Shown here in pieces: positions 24,591-33,762 of a stretch of DNA of 64,000 nt. The position numbers and the translations under genes are program-made. Each line of letters starts with the position of its first letter. The first letter of the stretch is position 1. The notes under the pieces are model-generated. The model was given only the letters and a program-made list of their open reading frames with translations. It made no database searches and was not told the DNA's origin. The stretch is from Halpernia humi (GTDB lineage: Bacteria > Bacteroidota > Bacteroidia > Flavobacteriales > Weeksellaceae), in contig NZ_FNUS01000001.1 in the NCBI RefSeq assembly GCF_900108025.1, forward strand, positions 124,001 to 188,000. The letters run 5' to 3'.

Positions 24591-24980
24591 ATGAATGCAA
24601 CTTACAATCTTTCAGCGTATTTTATTTATTTGCCAACTGTTATAATTTTAACGATTGTGATTTCTAATCTTTTATTCAAAAATGGAAAAATCTTTATGTT
24701 AGATATTTTTCATCAAAAACAAGACATCGCATTTGCTACAAATTCACTTTTTAAAATTGGTTTTTATCTCCTAAACATTGGTTTTGCATTAAAAATTGTA
24801 GAGTTTTATCCAATTGAAACGAGTGAAGATTTAATTGTCAGTTTAAGCGAAAAACTCGGTGGCTTCTCAATATATTTGGGAATTATGATGCTTTTAAATT
24901 TACTACTATTTATGAAAGGCAGAAAGCACGCTTTAAAACCAAATCTTAAAATTGAAACAAATGAAAACTCTAATATTTAA
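24591..24980 (+). CDS. Small membrane protein, copy 2
   Basis: 129 aa, three TM helices, paralogue of the preceding gene (for example SLFKIGFYLLNIGFAL). Starts 11 bp after it, so the two are likely one transcript. No characterised family recognised. Confidence 0.75.
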   Translation: MNATYNLSAYFIYLPTVIILTIVISNLLFKNGKIFMLDIFHQKQDIAFATNSLFKIGFYLLNIGFALKIVEFYPIETSEDLIVSLSEKLGGFSIYLGIMMLLNLLLFMKGRKHALKPNLKIETNENSNI

Positions 24981-25046
24981 TATAGTTATGTTCTTTATTT
25001 TCAAAAATAAAAAGCGAGACAAATCGCAATTTTTAAATCTTTAGTT

Positions 25047-25424
25047 ATGAAACTTAAAATTCTGAAAGTGGAAATAGTCATTCAAATATTGATTCTAATT
25101 GCTTGTAGCATTTGGTACGCAATAAATTTTAATCATAATCCATTTTTTATATTACTTTATATTTTATTAATTCTTGCTTTTTCTAATTTTATAGGTTTTC
25201 TCGTTAGAGTATTTACTGTTAAAAGTAATTGGATGAAATACTATTTTTTTATTATCATTTTTTACTTGGCAAGTTTATATATTTTAGGAGCAATCTTCGA
25301 TGTTGAAAATTATTTTTTCAAATTTTATCTTATTGTTTTTAGTTTGCTTATTAGTTTATATTATACTTTTTCTGGTTTCTACATTATTAAAGAATTAAAG
25401 TTAAGTTCCAATTCTAAAAAATGA
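25047..25424 (+). CDS. Small membrane protein
   Basis: 125 aa with about four TM helices and a short polar C-terminus. Not clearly related to the two preceding proteins. It is 66 bp downstream and may be in the same transcript. Function unknown. Confidence 0.65.
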   Translation: MKLKILKVEIVIQILILIACSIWYAINFNHNPFFILLYILLILAFSNFIGFLVRVFTVKSNWMKYYFFIIIFYLASLYILGAIFDVENYFFKFYLIVFSLLISLYYTFSGFYIIKELKLSSNSKK

Positions 25425-25462
25425 TAAAATTTCACTAAATTTGCCTAAAATTTTTACAAAAC

Positions 25463-26851
25463 ATGAATTACGATATTATTGTTATTGGAAGCGGTCCTGG
25501 AGGTTATGTTGCAGCAATTAGAGCGGCACAATTGGGTTTTAAAACTGCAATTATTGAACGCGAAAATTTAGGTGGAATTTGCCTTAATTGGGGCTGTATT
25601 CCTACAAAAGCACTATTAAAATCGGGGCAAGTTTTTCACTATATCAACCACGCCGAAGAATTTGGTTTAAATAAAGTGGAAGCCAGTTTTGAGTTTCCAA
25701 ACATCATCAAAAGAAGTAGAGGCGTTGCCAATAAAATGAGCAAAGGCATCGAGTTTTTAATGAAAAAAAATAAAATCGACGTTATTTTTGGAACTGCAAA
25801 AATCGCAAAAGGCAAAAAAGTAAACGTAACAGATAAAGACGGAAAATCCACCGAATATTCTGCAAATAATATCATTTTAGCAACTGGCGCAAGATCCAGA
25901 GAATTACCGAATATTCCACAAGATGGCGTAAAAGTAATTGGCTATAGACAAGCAATGACACTTCCAGAGCAACCCAAATCTATGATTGTTGTGGGTTCTG
26001 GCGCAATTGGTGTCGAGTTTGCAGATTTTTATAATTCAATCGGAACTAAAGTGACTATTGTAGAATTTATGCCAAATGTAGTGCCTGTAGAAGATGAAGA
26101 GGTTTCAAAACAATTAGAAAAATCTTTAAAAAAATCTGGCATCGACATAATGCTAAACTCTTCCGTAGAATCAATCGATACTTCTGGAAATGGCGTTAAA
26201 GCTAATGTAAAAACTGAAAAAGGCAATATCACTTTAGAAGCAGATATTTTACTTTCTGCCGTCGGAATTGCTTCCAATCTTGAAGGCCAAGGTTTTGAAG
26301 AAGTTGGTATTAAAACTGAAAGAGGTAAAGTTTTGGTTAATGAATGGTATGAAACCTCAGTTCCTGGCTATTACGCGATCGGCGATTTGCTTCCAACGCA
26401 GGCTTTGGCGCACGTTGCAAGTGCAGAGGGAATTACTTGTGTAGAAAAAATTAAAGGTTTGCACGTTGAAGCGATTGATTATGGAAATATCCCAGGTTGT
26501 ACGTACTGTCATCCAGAAGTGGCAAGTGTTGGTATGACTGAAAAACAAGCCAAAGAGAAAGGTTACGAATTAAAAGTAGGAAAATTTCCTTTTTCTGCTA
26601 ATGGAAAAGCCACTGCAAACGGTGATACAGAAGGTTTTATAAAAGTAATTTTTGATGCCAAATATGGCGAATTTTTAGGTTGCCACATGATTGGAACTGG
26701 TGTTACAGAAATGATTGCAGAAGCGGTTGTTGCCAGAAAATTAGAAACAACTGGCCATGCATTATTAAAAGCCATTCATCCGCACCCAACTTTATCCGAG
26801 GCAATGACAGAAGCAGTTGCCGCCGCTTACGGTGAAGTTATACACATTTAA
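25463..26851 (+). CDS. lpdA: Dihydrolipoyl dehydrogenase (E3)
   Basis: 462 aa, normal length. FAD-binding motif GSGPGGYVAAIRAAQLG at the start, the redox-active disulfide GGICLNWGCIPTK (Cys ~41 and ~46), a second nucleotide-binding motif (VVGSGAIGVEFADF) and the C-terminal catalytic HPHPTLSE. It reoxidises the lipoyl groups of E2 in 2-oxo acid dehydrogenase or glycine cleavage complexes and reduces NAD+. It could serve the E1 encoded at 7738. A -7 box TAAATTTG lies at 25436-25443. Confidence 0.97.
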   Translation: MNYDIIVIGSGPGGYVAAIRAAQLGFKTAIIERENLGGICLNWGCIPTKALLKSGQVFHYINHAEEFGLNKVEASFEFPNIIKRSRGVANKMSKGIEFLMKKNKIDVIFGTAKIAKGKKVNVTDKDGKSTEYSANNIILATGARSRELPNIPQDGVKVIGYRQAMTLPEQPKSMIVVGSGAIGVEFADFYNSIGTKVTIVEFMPNVVPVEDEEVSKQLEKSLKKSGIDIMLNSSVESIDTSGNGVKANVKTEKGNITLEADILLSAVGIASNLEGQGFEEVGIKTERGKVLVNEWYETSVPGYYAIGDLLPTQALAHVASAEGITCVEKIKGLHVEAIDYGNIPGCTYCHPEVASVGMTEKQAKEKGYELKVGKFPFSANGKATANGDTEGFIKVIFDAKYGEFLGCHMIGTGVTEMIAEAVVARKLETTGHALLKAIHPHPTLSEAMTEAVAAAYGEVIHI

Positions 26852-26916
26852 AATATTAAATAAACAAGTGGTTTTTCAACTGCTTTTTATAAAATTTTAA
26901 TCTGCGTCAGTTATTA

Positions 26917-26970
26917 AATCTGCGAGTAAATTTTTCCCGCAAATTTAGTAAAGAGCGCAGATTTTTTTTC
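26917..26970 (+). terminator. Probable terminator after lpdA
   Basis: AATCTGCG (26917-26924) pairs with CGCAGATT (26956-26963) across a ~31-nt loop, followed by a T run. A second AATCTGCG just upstream (about 26899) could pair alternatively. Confidence 0.6.
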
Positions 26971-27111
26971 TTTATTGAAAGTAATCAGCACAATCTGTTT
27001 ACAAAATTTAGGCAAAAATTATTAAGCCAAACTCTACAATTGCAAATCCCTTTTTATAAATTTACATCTTGAAAAACGTCATTAACAATTTTGAAAAAAA
27101 TGAAGTTTTAG

Positions 27112-27239
27112 GCGATTGCATTTGCCATTAAAAAAATAAAAAACTAAAAATGAAATCGCCATTATTGAAAAACTCAAACACATACGAAGATTAAGCGATT
27201 GCATTTGACATTAAAATAAATAAAAAACTAAAAATGAAA
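27112..27239 (+). repeat. Direct repeat around a broken 14-codon frame
   Basis: A ~44-bp sequence at 27112-27155 recurs at 27195-27239, both ending in an ATGAAA. Between them, ATG 27150 opens MKSPLLKNSNTYED and then a stop. A related sequence lies at 62251, so this looks like a degenerate small gene or leader, duplicated in part. The second ATGAAA is the start of the VIT gene. The rest of the 380-bp gap holds only the lpdA terminator. Confidence 0.55.
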
Positions 27240-27935
27240 GAAGAAATACAATTCGAAGATCATTTCATCAACCGAAGTAACTGGATTCGTGCGGCTGTAT
27301 TGGGTGCAAATGATGGGATTTTATCTGTTGCAAGTATTGCAGTTGGCGTTGCAGCAGCAGGTTCATCTAGGGAAATTTTAGTTTTGGCCTCATTGGCTGG
27401 TTTGGTTGCTGGCGTTTTTGCAATGGCAGCGGGAGAATTCGTTTCAGTAAGTTCTCAAGCAGATATTGAAAACGCGGATTTAAAAAGAGAAGCCAAAGAG
27501 TTAGAAGAAATGCCAGAATTGGAAATGCGAGAATTGGCAAAAATTTACCAAAAAAGAGGGTTAACAGAAGATCTTTCTCTTCAAGTTGCACAACAATTAC
27601 ACGATCACGATGCTTTGGGTGCACACGCGCGAGATGAATTGGGCATTAATGAAATTATGAAAGCGCAGCCTTTTCAAGCAGCCTTTGCCAGTGGTGCCGC
27701 TTTTACCGCTGGTGGAATTTTACCACTTTTAGTAAGTATTTTTATTCCTTTAAATCACATGATGTATTACCAGTATGGTTTTGCTCTGTTATTTTTAGCA
27801 GTTTTGGGGTATTTGTCCGCTCGTGGCGGTGGTTCACATATATTAAATGCGGTATTAAGAATAGTTATTTGGGGTACTTTAGCCATGCTTGCTTCTGCAT
27901 TTGCAGGTTATATTTTTGGAGTAAACGTTGGTTAA
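27234..27935 (+). CDS. VIT1/CCC1 family membrane transporter
   Basis: 233 aa. Five hydrophobic segments with the family N-terminal pattern (NRSNWIRAAVLGANDGILSVASIAVGVAAAG) and MAAGEFVSVSSQADIE, then a soluble helical domain and three TM helices at the end. Plant and yeast relatives move Fe2+ or Mn2+ across the vacuole membrane; in bacteria the direction and metal are usually unproven. 4 bp upstream of the patatin gene, so the two are probably co-transcribed. Confidence 0.9.
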   Translation: MKEEIQFEDHFINRSNWIRAAVLGANDGILSVASIAVGVAAAGSSREILVLASLAGLVAGVFAMAAGEFVSVSSQADIENADLKREAKELEEMPELEMRELAKIYQKRGLTEDLSLQVAQQLHDHDALGAHARDELGINEIMKAQPFQAAFASGAAFTAGGILPLLVSIFIPLNHMMYYQYGFALLFLAVLGYLSARGGGSHILNAVLRIVIWGTLAMLASAFAGYIFGVNVG

Positions 27936-27939
27936 TTAG

Positions 27940-28713
27940 ATGGAAAATTTAGGCTTGGTTTTATCTGGAGGCGGCACAAAAGGTGTTGCGCATGCGGGAG
28001 TTCTAAAATTTTTTGAAGAGCAAAATATTAAGCCAGACATTATAGCGTGCTGCAGCGCTGGTGCAATTGTAGGAAGTATGTACGCGGCGGGTAAAAGTTC
28101 TGAAGAAATTTTAAATTTTTTTGAATCTGTTTATTTTTTTAATTGGCGACATTTTGCAATTAATAAACCTGGTTTGGTGTCTTCTTCCATTTTCAGAACC
28201 TATTTAGAGCCTATTTTTGAAAATCGAACTTTAGGAGATTTAGAAAAAGACGTCAGAATTGTGGCTACAGAACTGGTATCCGGAAATCAAAAAATTTTCG
28301 GAAAAGAGTATAAAATTGTCGATGCAGTGATTGCATCTTGCTCAATCCCAGGCATTACAACGCCGTATATTGTTGGCAATGAAATGTTTAGCGATGGTGG
28401 TGTTTTAAATAATTTTCCTGCCGATATTATTAAGGATGATTGCGATAAAATGATTGGTGTTTACGTTTCCATGCCAGAAGAAGTCACTATGGAAAATCTT
28501 TCCACCATAAAATCTGTAACGACAAGAGCCTACGAATTACTTTCGCACAGAACCGAGATTTACAAATTTGCATATTGTGATTGGTTTATATCTTCAAAAA
28601 AATTGGCGACTTACGGCACTTTTGAACGCAAATCAAATCGATTAGAAGAGATTTACGAAATAGGCTACAACGCAGCAAAAGACAGCTATAATGAAAGCAA
28701 ATTTTCTAAGTAA
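27940..28713 (+). CDS. Patatin-like phospholipase
   Basis: 257 aa, bacterial RssA/YchK-like. The oxyanion motif GGGTKGVAHAGVL is near residues 9-21, the nucleophile Ser sits in ACCSAGAIVGS (~42), and the catalytic Asp in SDGGVLNN (~155). The usual G-x-S-x-G reads C-x-S-x-G, that is, the first Gly is Cys. Likely a serine acyl hydrolase acting on lipids. Its last 28 bp overlap the convergent dgkA gene. Confidence 0.9.
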   Translation: MENLGLVLSGGGTKGVAHAGVLKFFEEQNIKPDIIACCSAGAIVGSMYAAGKSSEEILNFFESVYFFNWRHFAINKPGLVSSSIFRTYLEPIFENRTLGDLEKDVRIVATELVSGNQKIFGKEYKIVDAVIASCSIPGITTPYIVGNEMFSDGGVLNNFPADIIKDDCDKMIGVYVSMPEEVTMENLSTIKSVTTRAYELLSHRTEIYKFAYCDWFISSKKLATYGTFERKSNRLEEIYEIGYNAAKDSYNESKFSK

Positions 28714-29054
28714 GGCCAATAAATAAGAATGCCAATAATTACAGCAAATAGAGTTGCCAAAAGAACCGCGCTTGCAGAAATATCTTTGATAATACCAATT
28801 TTCGAATGAAAATTTGGTTCTGCAAAATCACATAATTTTTCTATGGCTGTGTTTAAAATTTCAGCAACCAAAACCAATCCGCAAGCTAAAATTATAAAAC
28901 TAGCTTCAATGTAGTTAATTCTAAAAAATCCGATTAATCCGATGTTTACTAAAAAGGCAATTAATTCTATCTGAAAATTTCGCTCATTTTTTAGCATTAA
29001 AAATAAACCTTTGAAGGCAAAAGCGAGACTTTTATAAAATGGTGGTTTTTTCAT
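28686..29054 (-). CDS. dgkA: Diacylglycerol kinase (DgkA family)
   Basis: 122 aa, three TM helices. The family motif is EILNTAIEKLCD (~65-76), with KDISASAVL near 90. It phosphorylates diacylglycerol or undecaprenol; in Gram-positives this family prefers undecaprenol, in Gram-negatives diacylglycerol, so the substrate is open. The ATG overlaps the stop of the M28 peptidase (TAATG), so it is translationally coupled. The 3' end overlaps the patatin gene by 28 bp. Confidence 0.9.
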   Translation of the reverse strand: MKKPPFYKSLAFAFKGLFLMLKNERNFQIELIAFLVNIGLIGFFRINYIEASFIILACGLVLVAEILNTAIEKLCDFAEPNFHSKIGIIKDISASAVLLATLFAVIIGILIYWPYLENLLSL

Positions 29055-30412
29055 TACCAGTTTTTATCAATCATGTAAATCAATTGTGTCATCGCGGAAG
29101 CACCAGAAAGTAATTCTCTACGGTTTACTTTTTCAAAAGTATCTTCATTCGTGTGATGAATATCAAAATAACGCGCAGAATCGGGTGCTAATTCACCAGT
29201 TGGTGTTCCCAAATCGCCTAAAGGTTCTACATCAGTTCCTGCATATTTTTTCGAGAAATCGTAAATGCCGTAAGGGAAAAATAAAGCCGACCAAGATTTC
29301 ACTTCGTTTCTTTTTTCGTCATTCATTACCAAGCCAAAACCGCGCGGCGCAAAACCGCCAGAATCACTTTCTAAACCGAAAATATGTTTTTCGTTTTTTT
29401 CTTTTGCTACTTCTGCATATTTTGCGGCACCTCTCGCACCGTTTTCTTCATTGGCAAAACAAATAACGCGAATCGTGTGATTATTTGGAATATTTAATTT
29501 TTTAAAAGTTCTCAGCACTTCAATACTTTGCACAACGCCCGCTCCGTCGTCACTTGCGCCTTCACCCACATCCCAAGAATCCAAATGCCCGCCAACTGCG
29601 ATTACAGATTGGTCTTTTTTGCCCGTCAATTCGCCGATTACAGAATGCGTAAGTTTTTCACCTTTCATGCCACAATTTGAATTTAATTTAGCAAAAACTT
29701 TTTGGGTTTTTAAAGTATTTTCTAGTTCATCGGCGCTTTTCACACCGATACAAACTGCCGGAATTTTTGCATATTTTGTGTCATAAGTTTGCGTTCCCGT
29801 GTGTGGAACATCATCAAAAGCGGAAGAAAGGGAACGAATAATCATTGCTTTTCCACCTTTTGCAGCAACGTGAGAAGCGGCAGAAAATCTATATTTTCCT
29901 GCATCGCCGTACGCTTGTCCGGTAGAAATAAATGTTTGGTTAAAAGGATAATTAAAAAAAACAATTTTTCCTTTTACATCTGCTTCATTCATTTTATCTA
30001 AATCTTCGAGGCTTTTTACATAAATAATTTCACCTTCTAAATCTTTTCCGCCCGTTCCTTCTGTATTCCCAATCGAAAGCATATTGAGAGATTTCCAAGA
30101 ATTTTTCCCTGATTTTATTTGCAAAGATTCTTTGCCTCTTTCCCAAACTGGAACCATCACATCTTGGTACCAAACTTTGTCTGCGCCGGCTTCTTTTAAT
30201 TTTTCATAGGCCCATTTTGTGGCTTTTTCGTAGGCTTCAGAACCGCTTAATCTGTGGCCGATGTCTTTGGTTAATTGGTGCAAATTGTTGTATGCTTGTC
30301 CGTTCGTTAAAATTTCGTCTGAGATTTTTTTAAATTCTAAAGAATCTGCTTTGGTTTGGGCAAAAAATAATCCGCCCAAAAAGAGCGGAAGAAGTATGGT
30401 GAATTTTTTCAT
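29054..30412 (-). CDS. M28 family metallopeptidase, exported
   Basis: 452 aa from ATG 30412. Signal peptide MKKFTILLPLFLGGLFFAQ favours this start over the one 7 codons upstream. A PA-like domain lies in the middle (~125-240) and the peptidase domain carries zinc ligands in GGHLDSWDVG, SDDGAG, ANEENGARG and HHTNEDT. This is an aminopeptidase type found in the periplasm or outside. Substrate unknown. First gene of a two-gene unit with dgkA. Confidence 0.93.
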   Translation of the reverse strand: MKKFTILLPLFLGGLFFAQTKADSLEFKKISDEILTNGQAYNNLHQLTKDIGHRLSGSEAYEKATKWAYEKLKEAGADKVWYQDVMVPVWERGKESLQIKSGKNSWKSLNMLSIGNTEGTGGKDLEGEIIYVKSLEDLDKMNEADVKGKIVFFNYPFNQTFISTGQAYGDAGKYRFSAASHVAAKGGKAMIIRSLSSAFDDVPHTGTQTYDTKYAKIPAVCIGVKSADELENTLKTQKVFAKLNSNCGMKGEKLTHSVIGELTGKKDQSVIAVGGHLDSWDVGEGASDDGAGVVQSIEVLRTFKKLNIPNNHTIRVICFANEENGARGAAKYAEVAKEKNEKHIFGLESDSGGFAPRGFGLVMNDEKRNEVKSWSALFFPYGIYDFSKKYAGTDVEPLGDLGTPTGELAPDSARYFDIHHTNEDTFEKVNRRELLSGASAMTQLIYMIDKNW

Positions 30413-30577
30413 AATTAATTTAATGTGTTTCAAAATTAATTATTATTTTTTGAAAATGGGGAATTTTAACTGACGTTATTTTTCTTTGTTGTTATTTTTA
30501 AAAAAATTAATTTCTACTTTATTTAAATGACGGATTAATCTTTTTTATATAAAATTTAAAAATATTATCATTTGTAT

Positions 30578-31351
30578 TTAAAATTTTGTTCCACAATTTG
30601 GACAAATGTGTTCTTTGTTTTGCTCTTTTTCTTGTTGCATTTTTTTTATAAATGCAGAACTTATAATTCCGGTTGGTAATGCTACAAAACCAATTCCGAT
30701 TAATGCAATTATTGAACTTAAGAATTTTCCTAAACCTGTAATTGGATAAATATCTCCATAACCAACCGTTGTTAATGTTGCAACCGACCACCAAAGTGAT
30801 TGCCCAATATTTTCAAATTTATCTGGTTGTGCTTCGTTTTCTACAAAGAACATTAAGGTAGAGGATAAAATCATTAATATAAATGCAACAAAAAGTGTTA
30901 TTGATAATTCCGATTTTGTTTCTTTTAATACACTTGTAATCGTTTGAAGTGATTTTGATAATCTTCCAAGTTTGAAAATTCTTAACAATCTAAAAAGCCG
31001 AAGAATTCTTAAAATTCTTAAATCGAAAGGAAAAATTAAAGGTAAATAAAATGGTAAAATCGCAAATAAATCAATTAATCCAAACGATGAAGTGCTAAAT
31101 TTTAGTCGTTTTGAAAAAGATGTTCCATTTTCATAATCTAAATCTGCTGTCCAAAACCTTAAGATATATTCAATTGTAAAAACTGATACTGAAAATATTT
31201 CAAAGTAATCAAAGAATAATTCATATTTGATATAAATTTCTTTATATGATGCGAGAATTAAAGAAATTACATTTAAAATTATTAAAGTGTAAATGAGTTT
31301 TTGGAATGATGAATTTATGTTTATAAACTGGTAAATTTTCTTTTTTAACAT
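30578..31351 (-). CDS. Voltage-gated-type K+ channel
   Basis: 257 aa, six TM helices: S1-S4 with an Arg-rich S4 (LRILRILRLFRLLRIFKLGR) and the pore with the K+ filter TVGYGD. The short cytosolic tail ends in HICPNCGTKF, a CxxC pair that could be half a zinc knuckle. Some channels of this superfamily carry such tails. Expected to be a homotetramer in the inner membrane. Gap of ~140 bp to the M28 gene. Confidence 0.92.
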   Translation of the reverse strand: MLKKKIYQFININSSFQKLIYTLIILNVISLILASYKEIYIKYELFFDYFEIFSVSVFTIEYILRFWTADLDYENGTSFSKRLKFSTSSFGLIDLFAILPFYLPLIFPFDLRILRILRLFRLLRIFKLGRLSKSLQTITSVLKETKSELSITLFVAFILMILSSTLMFFVENEAQPDKFENIGQSLWWSVATLTTVGYGDIYPITGLGKFLSSIIALIGIGFVALPTGIISSAFIKKMQQEKEQNKEHICPNCGTKF

Positions 31352-31470
31352 ATTGATAATTTTAATGATTGAAAATTATTTTTAAAAACAAATTTTAGAT
31401 TCATTTTTCCTAAATCACAAATATAATTAAGTTTTTTTCAACAAAATGTTATTCCTTTGAGTATTAATAT

Positions 31471-31499
31471 AAAAAAAGTACTCTCAATATTGAAAGTAC
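31471..31499 (-). terminator. Terminator of the serC-serA-DUF1015 operon
   Basis: GTAC...GTAC hairpin (31478-31499) with TCAATATTGA inside; on the minus strand it is followed by seven T (A run at 31471-31477 on the plus strand). Confidence 0.8.
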
Positions 31500-31558
31500 C
31501 TTTCTTAAAAATGTTAATTGATTGTTTTTTTAAATTTTAGAAGCTCATAATCACTAGA

Positions 31559-32797
31559 TTATTTCATATCATACATCACCAAAGCCGTTACTAATTTCGG
31601 TTCTACATAAGTGCATTTTGGAGGCATAATCTTTTTTTCGTCTGATGTTTTTATCATATCAGAAAAACTAACTGGATAAATACCAAAACCTACTTTAAAC
31701 TCACCAGAATCTACTTTTTCTTTAATTTTAAGAATGCCATCAATGCTAGAATTTCCTTTTAAGTAAGTGATTTCATCGGAAATTTTTGGATCAGAAATAC
31801 CAAAAATATCATTAAATATATATTTGCGCATTAACATGTGATCTAAATCGCTAGTTTCAACAGATTTTCTAATGTCGTGCTTTACGTGTAAACTATAGAA
31901 TTTTCCCTCTAAGTACATACTAAAATGGAACTTTTGAGAAGGATAGTAAGGCTTTTCACCTTTTTCGTGTATTAAAAAACTGGTCTCTAATTTCTTTAAT
32001 AATTCTTCAGCGGAAAGGCCGTTTAGATTTTTTAACAATCGGTTATAATCGTGAATTTTTATAGATTGGCTAGAAACTATATAGCTGAAAACATAATTGT
32101 AATGTTCTGTGCCATTGTGTTTTTTGTTTTTTTCTTTTTGTTTTTTGGCGTTTAAAGCAGCAGAACCAATTCTATGATGGCCATCTGCAATGTAGAAAGA
32201 ATCTATTTGTTCAATAACATCTTTTAGTTCTTTCATTTTCAATCTGTTGTCTATTTTCCAGATTTTGTGTCTTGTGCCGAAGTCGTCTACATAATTTAAA
32301 ATTGGAATATTTTTTTCCTCATAATTCATCAATAATTCTACTTTAGAATTTGATGGATAAGTAAGTAAAACGGGCTCTGCTTGGATGTTTACTTTCTCTA
32401 AATAATGCGCTAATTTTTCTTTTCTTGCTGTGATAGTAGATTCGTGCTTTTTGATTTTTCCTTCCCAAAATTCTTCTACACTTACTAAACCAAGCAGGCC
32501 TCGAAAAACGCTTTTATCTGCATATGTTTGTGAATAGAGATAATAAGCAGAAGAATCTTGCACCAACTTATGATCAGCTAAAAGTTCTTCGTAATTGCTG
32601 CGTATTTTCCGAAGATTTCGGTCGATATCTTTAGATTTACTTACTACGTAAGGTTTAATCATTTGAATATAGGAATAATCTATTGCAGATTTTTCATTAA
32701 TTTCTTCCTGCGAAAAATTATCCAACGGATGCGTAGGGAAAATATCAACAAATTCTTTTGTTGGTCTTACGCCACGGAAAGGTTTAAAATTTGGCAT
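31559..32797 (-). CDS. DUF1015 family protein
   Basis: 412 aa, normal for DUF1015. The conserved centre YIADGHHRIGSAAL is present (~210-223), with FRGVRPTKEFVDIFPTHP at the start. It follows serA by 0 bp (stop and start adjoin), and the serC-serA-DUF1015 order recurs in Bacteroidota and clostridia, which implies a link to serine metabolism. Members have been suggested to act as serine-related kinases; here that is only inference. Confidence 0.9.
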   Translation of the reverse strand: MPNFKPFRGVRPTKEFVDIFPTHPLDNFSQEEINEKSAIDYSYIQMIKPYVVSKSKDIDRNLRKIRSNYEELLADHKLVQDSSAYYLYSQTYADKSVFRGLLGLVSVEEFWEGKIKKHESTITARKEKLAHYLEKVNIQAEPVLLTYPSNSKVELLMNYEEKNIPILNYVDDFGTRHKIWKIDNRLKMKELKDVIEQIDSFYIADGHHRIGSAALNAKKQKEKNKKHNGTEHYNYVFSYIVSSQSIKIHDYNRLLKNLNGLSAEELLKKLETSFLIHEKGEKPYYPSQKFHFSMYLEGKFYSLHVKHDIRKSVETSDLDHMLMRKYIFNDIFGISDPKISDEITYLKGNSSIDGILKIKEKVDSGEFKVGFGIYPVSFSDMIKTSDEKKIMPPKCTYVEPKLVTALVMYDMK

Positions 32798-33757
32798 TTA
32801 TAAATCTTTTTTTAAAGCAATTAATTTTTTGGCAAGTTCAATTCCTATCTTGGTTTGCGCATCTACCGTGCTACCTGCAATGTGTGGCGATAATGAGAGT
32901 GCAGGATTCATCAATAAAGCGAGTTCTGGTTTCGGTTCACTTTCAAAAACATCTAGTGCAACGCCTGCAATTTTTTTATTTTCTATGAATTTGAGCATCG
33001 CTACTTCATCTAAAACGCCTCCTCTCGCAGTATTTACAATAAATACGCCAGTTTTCATTTGTTCAAATTCTGGTGTTGAAAGAATATATTCTGTGGTTTT
33101 CGGTGTATTTATACTTATAAAATCAGAATCTTTTAAAAATTCTTCCATGTTATTGGTGGAGGTAATTTCAAAATTCACTGTTTGACCATCAAAAAAATCT
33201 AATTGTAAATTTTCAGTTTTTGGCTTTCTGGTGCAAACTTTCACTTTCATACCTAGAGCAATGCCCATTTTTATCACTTCTTGCCCAATAGAGCCAAAAC
33301 CAATAACACCTAAAGTTTTACCAGAAAGTTCAAAGGCGTTTTTAAAATCTTTCTTTAAATCTTTAAATCTCGTGTCGCCTTCTAGTGGCATCAGCCGATT
33401 AGATTCATGTAGAAATCTTGCCATTGTGAAAAAGTGGCCGAAAACCAATTCTGCCACAGATTTTGATGAAGCAGTGGGCGTGTTGATTACTTTTAAGCCT
33501 TTTTCTCTGGCGTAATCTACGGCAATATTGTCCATCCCAATTCCGCCGCGACCAATAATTTTTAATGAAGAACAGGCATCTACTAATTCTTTAGAAACTT
33601 TTGTGGCGCTTCTTACCAAAAGAACATCTACCTTATTTTCATTTATGAAATTTTCTAAATGTTCTGGTGAAACGCGTTGGTTTAAAAATTCAATTCCGTT
33701 TTCCTCTAACAGTCTTATTCCGGCTTCAGAAATGCCATCATTGGCTAAAACTTTCAT
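32798..33757 (-). CDS. serA: D-3-phosphoglycerate dehydrogenase
   Basis: 319 aa, short form with no ACT/regulatory domain. D-2-hydroxyacid dehydrogenase fold: GRGGIGMDN (~93), NAD motif GFGSIGQEV (~149), NTARGGVLDE (~245) and the catalytic His in SPHIAGST. Oxidises 3-phosphoglycerate to 3-phosphohydroxypyruvate, the first step of serine synthesis. Position next to serC supports this over other hydroxyacid dehydrogenases. 5 bp after serC. Confidence 0.93.
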   Translation of the reverse strand: MKVLANDGISEAGIRLLEENGIEFLNQRVSPEHLENFINENKVDVLLVRSATKVSKELVDACSSLKIIGRGGIGMDNIAVDYAREKGLKVINTPTASSKSVAELVFGHFFTMARFLHESNRLMPLEGDTRFKDLKKDFKNAFELSGKTLGVIGFGSIGQEVIKMGIALGMKVKVCTRKPKTENLQLDFFDGQTVNFEITSTNNMEEFLKDSDFISINTPKTTEYILSTPEFEQMKTGVFIVNTARGGVLDEVAMLKFIENKKIAGVALDVFESEPKPELALLMNPALSLSPHIAGSTVDAQTKIGIELAKKLIALKKDL

Positions 33758-33762
33758 TTAAA

